A DNA stretch of 64,000 bases from Erwinia sp. E_sp_B01_1 (GTDB lineage Bacteria; Pseudomonadota; Gammaproteobacteria; Enterobacterales; Enterobacteriaceae). Below the pieces are notes generated by a model. It saw only the letters and a program-made list of their open reading frames with translations, was not told the origin of the DNA and ran no database searches. The stretch is taken from the NCBI RefSeq assembly GCF_036865545.1, contig NZ_CP142208.1, forward strand, positions 4,092,001 through 4,156,000. Direction: 5' to 3'. Below, piece by piece: positions 58,194-64,000 of the stretch. Both the position numbers and the translations under genes were made by a program. Position 1 is the first letter of the stretch; the number at the start of each line of letters is the position of its first letter.

Positions 58194-59387
58194 ATGGATA
58201 CACGCACGTTGAAACCCCTTCTTCACCGTTTGCTGGCACTACTGGTTGTTGCCCTTCCGCTCAGCGGCATGGCGGCAAAAACCGCCCCGGATCCGCTGCT
58301 GGCCTCCCAGATTGTTGACCGCTATGCGCAGAACATCTTCTATAACACCAGGGCTACCGGCATGGCGATGGTGGCGATTGATGCCAATCAGCGCGTGTTT
58401 GCCAGCCAGGGCGCAATCCGTCCGGGCAGCAAAGTCCGTCCGCAGAAAGATTCGGTTATCCGCATCGCTTCGCTGACCAAACTGATGACCAGCGAACTGC
58501 TGGTAAAGCTCTCAGAACAGGGCGTGGTGCGTCTTGACGATCCGCTGAGCAAATATGCGCCCTCAGGCAGCAGCGTGCCGACGTATGCCGGGCAGACCAT
58601 CCGCCTGATTAACCTGGCAACGCACACCAGCGGGCTGCCCCGTGAGCAACCCGGCGGCAAACCTCAGCGGCCGGTGTTTGTCTGGCCGACCCACACTCAG
58701 CGCTGGAACTGGCTGGAGAGTGCGCGGCTGAAGGCGGCTCCGGGCACTCAGGCTGCCTATTCCAATCTGGCTTTCGATCTGCTGGGTGATGCGCTCTCCA
58801 GAGCCGCTGGCGTGCCCTATCAGACGCTGTTACAGCGAGAAATCACCCGCCCTCTGGGCATGAAAGACACCACCTTCACTCCTTCGCCAGACCAGTGTGG
58901 CCGCCTGATGGTAGCCGCTAAAGGTGCCAGCCCCTGTATGAATACCCTGGCGGCGATTGGCAGCGGTGGCGTTTACTCCACGCCGGATGATATGGGCCGC
59001 TGGATGCAGCAGTTCCTGTCATCTGATGTCCATGCGCGCACTACGCAGGCAGACCGCATCCAGACCATGATTTATCAGCGTGCGCAGCTGACCAGAGTGG
59101 ACGGCATGGATGTGCCGGGCAAAGCCTCGGCGCTGGGAATGGGTTGGGTTTATATGGCCCCTCAGGGTGGCCGGCCTGGCATCATCCAGAAAACGGGTGG
59201 CGGCGGCGGTTTTATCACCTATATGGCGATGGTGCCGCAGTACAGCGTGGGCGTGTTTATTGTGGTTACCCGCTCTCCACAGACCCGCTTCACTCCAATG
59301 AGCGATGGCGTAAACAATCTGCTTACCGAATTAATTGGTAATACCCCGGACAGCGCCCAGTTAGCGGCGAGTATTATGTCGAATTAA
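58194..59387 (+). CDS. ampH: Penicillin-binding protein AmpH (D-alanyl-D-alanine carboxypeptidase/endopeptidase)
   Basis: Class C-type low-molecular-weight PBP, periplasmic, involved in peptidoglycan recycling. It has 397 residues (E. coli 385). Signal peptide about 1-28 (LLALLVVALPLSGMAA). Catalytic motifs: S93-L-T-K96 (SxxK) and Y189-S-N (YxN), with the third box near KTGGGGGFITYM. The pattern ITRPLGMKDTTFTPSPDQC and GMDVPGKA is diagnostic for AmpH. The start at 58194 has no strong ribosome site, so the exact N-terminus is uncertain. A terminator follows. Confidence 0.93.
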   Translation: MDTRTLKPLLHRLLALLVVALPLSGMAAKTAPDPLLASQIVDRYAQNIFYNTRATGMAMVAIDANQRVFASQGAIRPGSKVRPQKDSVIRIASLTKLMTSELLVKLSEQGVVRLDDPLSKYAPSGSSVPTYAGQTIRLINLATHTSGLPREQPGGKPQRPVFVWPTHTQRWNWLESARLKAAPGTQAAYSNLAFDLLGDALSRAAGVPYQTLLQREITRPLGMKDTTFTPSPDQCGRLMVAAKGASPCMNTLAAIGSGGVYSTPDDMGRWMQQFLSSDVHARTTQADRIQTMIYQRAQLTRVDGMDVPGKASALGMGWVYMAPQGGRPGIIQKTGGGGGFITYMAMVPQYSVGVFIVVTRSPQTRFTPMSDGVNNLLTELIGNTPDSAQLAASIMSN

Positions 59388-59392
59388 CCCTG

Positions 59393-59432
59393 ATTAACCG
59401 GTGTGGAATAATTTTCCGCGCCGGTTAATTTT
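59393..59432. terminator. Bidirectional terminator between ampH and the TPR gene
   Basis: 9-bp perfect outer stem ATTAACCGG/CCGGTTAAT (59393-59401 with 59421-59429) with an inner GTGGAA/TTTCCGC stem, followed by a short T run, between convergent genes. Confidence 0.7.
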
Positions 59433-59466
59433 GTAAAATATATCCTTCTGCAACTCTCCGTTATAA

Positions 59467-60171
59467 TTACTGCACCCGACGATACTCCCCCTGCGCGGAA
59501 ACATTGTGCCCAAAGCCACAATCCCCCCCGACCCTGGTGGTCAGGCTCTCTGAAGTGAAAGTCAGGCTGATATCACACTGGCTCTCACTCTCCGCGCTGG
59601 TTTCACTTCCCTGATGGAAAACGCCCTGGTTATCAGCGATAGCCACATCACCCTGCAGGCTGCCGATATTCGGGCCGTAATACATCGCCATCAGGCCAGC
59701 ATAAACGCCGTCGAAGTTGAGCGTGTATTTCTTGCCTGCTTTTTTGATGACGTAACTGTTCCACATTCCGCGTCCGGCATATTGCCAGTACTCACCTTCC
59801 GGCCCAGCCGGAGCAGGCAGCGCCGCCAGTTTCTCTTTGATCAGATTCAGGTTGTACTGCGATTTTGCATCCTGTTCCTGAATCATCAGCCAGGCTCTGG
59901 CTTTGCTATATTGCCCCTGACGAATCAGCGTCAGCGCCACATTGTTATAAGCAGTGGCTATTACGCTGTCGGGCAGCTGGCAGGTTTCACTCCAGCCCAC
60001 CTGTTCGATATAGCTGTCACGCGCCTTGTCATACTGTTTCGCCTTGTAAGCGCGATCGCCCGCTGCGGCATAATTTTTGATTTTTGCGCAGTCGGCTTCA
60101 GGATGATCCGCATCGGCCAGCGCAGTGCCAGAAACTAAAAGCAGCGCAACAGCCAGAGTTAAGCGAGACAT
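59467..60171 (-). CDS. Exported TPR-like protein of unknown function
   Basis: 234 residues with a clear signal peptide (MSRLTLAVALLLVSGTALA). Two TPR-like helix pairs follow (AAAGDRAYKAKQYDKARDSYIEQ; AYNNVALTLIRQGQYSKARAWL). The C-terminal half is beta-rich with an Ala/Gly-type YAGRGMWNSYVIKKAGKKYTLNFDGVYAG segment and ends CDISLTFTSESLTTRVGGDCGFGHNVSAQG, where two cysteines could pair. Probably periplasmic. I do not recognise an orthologue. It is convergent with ampH and stands alone. Confidence 0.7.
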   Translation of the reverse strand: MSRLTLAVALLLVSGTALADADHPEADCAKIKNYAAAGDRAYKAKQYDKARDSYIEQVGWSETCQLPDSVIATAYNNVALTLIRQGQYSKARAWLMIQEQDAKSQYNLNLIKEKLAALPAPAGPEGEYWQYAGRGMWNSYVIKKAGKKYTLNFDGVYAGLMAMYYGPNIGSLQGDVAIADNQGVFHQGSETSAESESQCDISLTFTSESLTTRVGGDCGFGHNVSAQGEYRRVQ

Positions 60172-60395
60172 AGTAAATCCTTTTTATTTATCTTGTTAAT
60201 CAGTCATCAATGGATAGTAGCGTAAAGCGCCGCTGCCGGACGAATTGATTGCCAGATCCCCTGGCCCACTACCCGGAACGTTTATTATTACCCCTGAAGC
60301 ATGACTCCCTGATCCCCGTCAATATCGCCCTTTTCAGACCTCCGCATATTTCCCTCCAGCGCTTTCAATCATCATCCTTCTCTACAGGAGCAACT

Positions 60396-61547
60396 ATGCA
60401 ACACAGAATGGTATTAAATGAAACCGCCTGGTTTGGGGCCGGTTCCCTTTCGCAAATCGTTAATGAGGTGACGCAGCGTGATTTTAAAAAAGCTCTGCTG
60501 GTCACTGATAAAGCCCTGATTAAAGCGGGCGTGGTGGAAAAAGTCACCGCCCTGCTGGCCCGGCATCAACTGCCGTTTATGATTTATGACGAGGTGATGC
60601 CCAATCCCGCCATTGCGGTAGTGCAGCGAGGGGTGGAATTATTTAAAGCCTCTGGTGCAGATTATCTTATTGCCATTGGCGGTGGCTCTCCGCAGGACAC
60701 AGCCAAAGCCATTGGGACGATCGTTAACAATCCTGAGTTTGCCGATGTCCGCAGTCTGGAAGGCATGGCGAATACCCGCAATCCTTGCGTGCCGATCATT
60801 GCCATCCCAACCACCGCAGGAACCGCCGCCGAAGTCACCATCAATTACGTCATCACCGACGAAGAGCACCGCCGTAAATTCGTCTGCATCGATCCTCACG
60901 CTATCCCGGTCGTGGCGATTATTGATGCGGAGATGATGGCCAGCATGCCGCCTGCGCTCAAGGCCGCAACCGGTATTGATGCGCTGACGCACGCCATTGA
61001 AGGCTTTATCACCAAAGGCGCGTGGGAGCTGACCGATACCCTGCACCTGAAAGCCATTCAGATCATCAATCGTTCGCTGCGTGCCTCGGTAGCCGGGGAG
61101 GCGCAGGGCGTGGAGGATATGGCGCTGGGCCAGTACATTGCCGGAATGGGCTTTTCTAACGTCGGGCTGGGATTAGTCCACGGCATGGCTCATCCGCTGG
61201 GCGCGTTCTACAACGTTCCGCATGGCGTGGCTAACGCAATTATTCTGCCGCACGTCATGGCCTGGAACGCCGACTTTACCGGAGAAAAATACCGCGATAT
61301 CGCCCGCGCGATGAAGGTGGCGAAAGTGTGCAGCCTGAGCCTGAGCGAAGCGCGTTACGCAGCGGTTGACGCGGTGAGACAGCTTTCAGCCGATGTGGGC
61401 ATCCCCACCCGGCTGCGTGAGGTGGGCATGAAGGAGGAGGATATTCCCGCCCTGGCGCAGGCTGCGCTGGACGATGTCTGCACCGGTGGCAACCCACGGG
61501 AAGCCACTCTGGCGGATATTACTGAGCTGTATCGTCAGCTTTATTAA
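60396..61547 (+). CDS. fucO: Iron-containing lactaldehyde reductase, FucO type
   Basis: 383 residues from ATG 60396, with ACAGGAG directly upstream. The group III iron alcohol dehydrogenase pattern is intact: NAD-binding AIGGGSPQDTAKAIG near 95, and the iron-binding His region GLVHGMAHPLGAFYNVPHGVANAI near 260-283. It follows E. coli FucO closely (LNETAWFG at the start; ALDDVCTGGNPREATL at the end). FucO reduces L-lactaldehyde and glycolaldehyde with NADH. No fucose or rhamnose genes adjoin it here, so its aldehyde source is unknown. Confidence 0.88.
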   Translation: MQHRMVLNETAWFGAGSLSQIVNEVTQRDFKKALLVTDKALIKAGVVEKVTALLARHQLPFMIYDEVMPNPAIAVVQRGVELFKASGADYLIAIGGGSPQDTAKAIGTIVNNPEFADVRSLEGMANTRNPCVPIIAIPTTAGTAAEVTINYVITDEEHRRKFVCIDPHAIPVVAIIDAEMMASMPPALKAATGIDALTHAIEGFITKGAWELTDTLHLKAIQIINRSLRASVAGEAQGVEDMALGQYIAGMGFSNVGLGLVHGMAHPLGAFYNVPHGVANAIILPHVMAWNADFTGEKYRDIARAMKVAKVCSLSLSEARYAAVDAVRQLSADVGIPTRLREVGMKEEDIPALAQAALDDVCTGGNPREATLADITELYRQLY

Positions 61548-61555
61548 GCAGATGA

Positions 61556-61580
61556 GGTGCAGGCGGATAAAACCTGCACC
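61556..61580. other. Hairpin between fucO and the aminotransferase gene
   Basis: Stem GGTGCAGG/CCTGCACC (61556-61563 with 61573-61580) between convergent genes, no T run. A weak or factor-dependent terminator is possible. Confidence 0.4.
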
Positions 61581-61645
61581 GCTTAACGACAGGATTAACG
61601 CCAGACTCCGCAGGGCTATACTTCCGGCCTCCTCAGCTCAGGCGC

Positions 61646-62866
61646 TTAACGGTCTGTTTCAGGCGCGCTGAGCGTTGCAAACGCCTCCTGAATACGGCGT
61701 CCGGCTTCACGCACTGTGTCGTGATCGGTAGCGATCGACAGGCGGAAATAAGGTGAAAGGCCGTAAGCGCTGCCCGCCACGCCAGAGACACCGTTTTCCA
61801 GCAGATACGCCATCACGTCGTCTTCGCTTTCCAGCACCTTACCCTGCGGCGTTTTGCGGCCCAGTACGCCCGCACAGCGGCCTAATACAAAGAAGGCACC
61901 TGCAGGGGAGACCACATCCAGCCCCTCTACCGTACTCAGTGCATCGATCAGGATATCGCGGCGCTGCTGATAAGCTTCCCGCTGTGGTACCAGGAAATCC
62001 AGCCCGCCGTTGAATGCAGCCACCGCTGCCGCCTGGCTCACCGATCCTGCGCCAGAGCTGTTCTGCGATTGCACCACCACCATCGCATCGATCAGCGCTT
62101 TCGGCCCTGCTCCGTAACCTATACGCCAGCCGGTCATGGCATAGGTTTTGGAGACGCCGCCCACCAGCAAAATACGATCCTGTAAATCCGGCGCAACGTT
62201 CAGCAGGCTGCGATGTTCACGACCATCGAACAGCACATGTTCGTACAGCTCATCCAGCAGCACTAACACATCAGGATGCTGGCGCAGCACCCCTGCCAGT
62301 GCGGCAAGCTCTTCGGCATCATAGACCGCCCCGCTGGGGTTCCCCGGCGAGTTAAGTACCAGCCAGCGAGTGCGTGGGCCAATCGCGTCAGCCAGCTGCT
62401 GCGGCTGAAGTTTGAAGCCCTGCTCCAGCGGGCAGTTCAGCAACACCGGCTCGCCCCCGTTGAATTTCACGCTGTCCGGGAAAGTCGGCCAGTAAGGCAC
62501 CGGCACCAGCACCTCATCCCCCTCATTCAGCGTGGCGGCAAAGGCATTAAAAATAATCTGCTTGGCGCCGTTGGCGATCGCAATCTGATTCACCCCGTAA
62601 GCCAGCTGATTTTCACGCTGCAATTTCTGCTGCACCGCTTCACGCAGGGCTGCCGTGCCGGGCGTTGGCGTGTAATTAGTCTCGCCCTGCGCAATCGCCT
62701 GATATGCCGCCTGTTTAATATGCTCTGGCGTATCGAAATCGGGCTCGCCCAGGGTGAGGTCCAGAATATCCACCCCTTCCGCTTTCAGGCGCTGGGTAAG
62801 CTGACGGGCCGCCGCATTAGCGGACAGAGAGACGCGCTGTACGCGCGTGGAGAGCTGAAGGGTCAT
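61646..62866 (-). CDS. Class I pyridoxal-phosphate aminotransferase
   Basis: 406 residues from ATG 62866 (MTLQLSTRVQRVSLSANAAARQL). Fold-type I: NYTPTPGTAALREAV and AIANGAKQIIFNAFAATL bind cofactor phosphate, VLNSPGNPSGAVY and VLLDELYEHVLFDG contact the ring, and the PLP lysine is in GGVSKTYAMTGWRIGYG near residue 240. It resembles the prokaryotic aspartate aminotransferase (AspC, I-gamma or bacterial Ib) group, so oxaloacetate/glutamate or an aromatic substrate is likely. It lies 126 bases downstream of the flavin monooxygenase gene in the same direction and may be cotranscribed. Confidence 0.85.
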   Translation of the reverse strand: MTLQLSTRVQRVSLSANAAARQLTQRLKAEGVDILDLTLGEPDFDTPEHIKQAAYQAIAQGETNYTPTPGTAALREAVQQKLQRENQLAYGVNQIAIANGAKQIIFNAFAATLNEGDEVLVPVPYWPTFPDSVKFNGGEPVLLNCPLEQGFKLQPQQLADAIGPRTRWLVLNSPGNPSGAVYDAEELAALAGVLRQHPDVLVLLDELYEHVLFDGREHRSLLNVAPDLQDRILLVGGVSKTYAMTGWRIGYGAGPKALIDAMVVVQSQNSSGAGSVSQAAAVAAFNGGLDFLVPQREAYQQRRDILIDALSTVEGLDVVSPAGAFFVLGRCAGVLGRKTPQGKVLESEDDVMAYLLENGVSGVAGSAYGLSPYFRLSIATDHDTVREAGRRIQEAFATLSAPETDR

Positions 62867-62992
62867 AGTGAGATCTCGCTTGAAAGGCGTAAATGGCTGC
62901 ACATCCGGGCATATTGATGGCGCTCCCGGTAGAAGCCGGAAGCGCCATTCTGACCTTCAGCGGGAGAACATCTGCTCCCGGTGAATGTGTAT

Positions 62993-64000
62993 TTACTGGT
63001 AGTCTGGCAGGCCCAGATTCTCGCGCAGCGTGGGGTACTGATATTCCTCGCGGAACAGGCCACGGCGCTGCAACTCTGGCACCACCAGCTCGATAAACAG
63101 ATCCAGCTGCTCTGGCATGGTCGCCGGCATGATGTTGAAGCCATCTGCGCCTTCCTGCTCCAGCCACTGCTGGAAATCATCGGCGATCTCTTTCGCCGTG
63201 CCCACCACCACCCGATGCCCACGGGAACCGGCTGCAACGGCGGCCAGCTCACGCAATGTCAGGTTGTCGCGCTTAGCCATGTCGGTGAACAGTTTTACCC
63301 GGCTCTTGTTCCCTTCGCCCTCTGGCGCTTCCGGGACCGGGCCATCCAGCGGGAACTGGCTCAGATCCATACCAAAGCGTGAGGAGAGCTGGCGCAGGCC
63401 GTTCTCAATATCCACCAGCGAATTCAGCTCTTTCCAGGTCGCTTTGGCTTCTTCCAGCGTGCGGCCCACAATCGGCATCACGCCCGGCAGAATCAATAAA
63501 TGGTCCGGATTGCGTCCCGCCTCTTTGACCTTCTGTTTTTGCGAACGGTAGAACGCCTGCCCCTCTTCCAGACTGGCCGAGGCGGTAAACACTACTTCAG
63601 CCGTTGCGGCTGCCAGCGCCTGTCCCTCTTCCGACGAGCCCGCTTCAATAATTACCGGCCTGCCCTGCGGAGAACGGGAGATATTCAGTGGCCCCTGCAC
63701 CTGAAAATGCTCGCCCTGATGATCGATCGCGTTGATTTTGTCATCGACAAAATAGCGGCCGCTGGCGGCATCCGGCTGCACAGCGCCCGCTTCCCAGGCT
63801 TCCCAGAGCTTGAAAGAGACGTCCAGGAACTCGCGGGCTTTGGCGTAGCGTTCGGCATGAGCTGGCATATCGTCGCGGCTGAAGTTACGCGCCACGTCAG
63901 CGGAGAATGAGGTCACCACGTTCCAGGCGGCGCGGCCACGGCTGATATGATCGATGGACGAGAAGCTTCTCGCCAGGGTAAAGGGATCGCTGAAGGTGGT
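62993..64000 (-). CDS. LLM-class flavin-dependent monooxygenase, 5' end beyond the window
   Basis: 335 residues are visible; the frame is open to base 64000, so the N-terminus lies outside. It belongs to the NtaA/SnaA/DszA branch of the bacterial luciferase-like monooxygenases: FSSIDHISRGRAAWNVVTSFS, the long insertion ENLG-type C-terminus, PQGRPVIIEAGSSEEGQALAAATAEVVF and SRGHRVVVGTAKEIADDFQQW. These enzymes use FMNH2 from a separate reductase to oxidise sulfur, nitrogen or long-chain compounds. The substrate is not predictable here. An internal GTG at 63919 is not the true start. Confidence 0.88.
   Translation of the reverse strand, partial: TTFSDPFTLARSFSSIDHISRGRAAWNVVTSFSADVARNFSRDDMPAHAERYAKAREFLDVSFKLWEAWEAGAVQPDAASGRYFVDDKINAIDHQGEHFQVQGPLNISRSPQGRPVIIEAGSSEEGQALAAATAEVVFTASASLEEGQAFYRSQKQKVKEAGRNPDHLLILPGVMPIVGRTLEEAKATWKELNSLVDIENGLRQLSSRFGMDLSQFPLDGPVPEAPEGEGNKSRVKLFTDMAKRDNLTLRELAAVAAGSRGHRVVVGTAKEIADDFQQWLEQEGADGFNIMPATMPEQLDLFIELVVPELQRRGLFREEYQYPTLRENLGLPDYQ

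Noticed and set aside
63919..63919. GTG at 63919 as start of the flavin monooxygenase
   Set aside because: The same frame stays open to the window end and carries conserved family residues upstream (SIDHISRGRAAWN), so the gene is truncated by the window.

Overview
The window is chromosomal DNA from an enterobacterium. The order exbD-exbB / metC / yghB / yqhC / dkgA / ftsP-plsC-parC / mdaB-ygiN / parE-yqiA-cpdA-yqiB-nudF / tolC-ygiB-ygiC / ygiD / zupT / ribB / ubiK / hldE-glnE-ygiF / ygiM-cca / uppP / folB / plsY / tsaD / rpsU-dnaG-rpoD is that of the E. coli 65-69 min region, and the proteins are close in length to their E. coli counterparts. Several E. coli genes are missing (yqhD, qseBC, ygiS, glgS) and others are inserted (a PheC-like protein, a nucleoside hydrolase, a CynT-type carbonic anhydrase). 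From this I infer an Erwiniaceae-type genome (Erwinia/Pantoea); the species cannot be fixed from the sequence alone.

Layout. 0-1.5 kb: citrate-type MFS transporter with a frameshift. 1.5-9.4 kb: TonB energising proteins ExbB/ExbD with a Fur-box-like site, methionine biosynthesis (metC), membrane protein YghB, aldehyde regulator/reductase (yqhC/dkgA), divisome protein FtsP and the essential acyltransferase plsC (frameshifted). 9.5-21.2 kb: topoisomerase IV (parC, parE) around a variable block (PheC-like protein, mdaB, ygiN, nucleoside hydrolase, YafC-like LysR regulator, carbonic anhydrase), then the compact yqiA-cpdA-yqiB-nudF run. 21.4-39.4 kb: tolC-ygiBC, DOPA dioxygenase, zinc transporter, riboflavin gene ribB with an FMN riboswitch, then LPS heptose, nitrogen control, tRNA maturation and envelope precursor genes. 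39.6-43.8 kb: the macromolecular synthesis operon rpsU-dnaG-rpoD (dnaG frameshifted).

From 43.8 kb the E. coli gene order ends and an accessory region begins: beta-propeller protein, LysR regulator and tautomerase; a D-amino-acid-type PLP enzyme; a porin divergent from a three-gene operon (FAD polyol-phosphate dehydrogenase, class I aldolase, FGGY kinase) that looks like a self-contained polyol catabolic route; opgB; a chemoreceptor with a good FliA-type promoter; ampH; a TPR protein; a FucO-like reductase; an aminotransferase; and a flavin monooxygenase cut by the window end.

Two features go beyond ordinary annotation. (1) A ~140-bp non-coding palindromic element is present twice in inverted orientation (about 4885-5024 and 57875-58013), about 93% identical over a 124-bp core; each copy is bracketed by direct repeats, as expected of a mobile MITE/ERIC-like element. 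(2) Three genes (MFS transporter, plsC, dnaG) each lack one base in a homopolymer run. Two are essential in E. coli, so base-calling errors are the simplest explanation.
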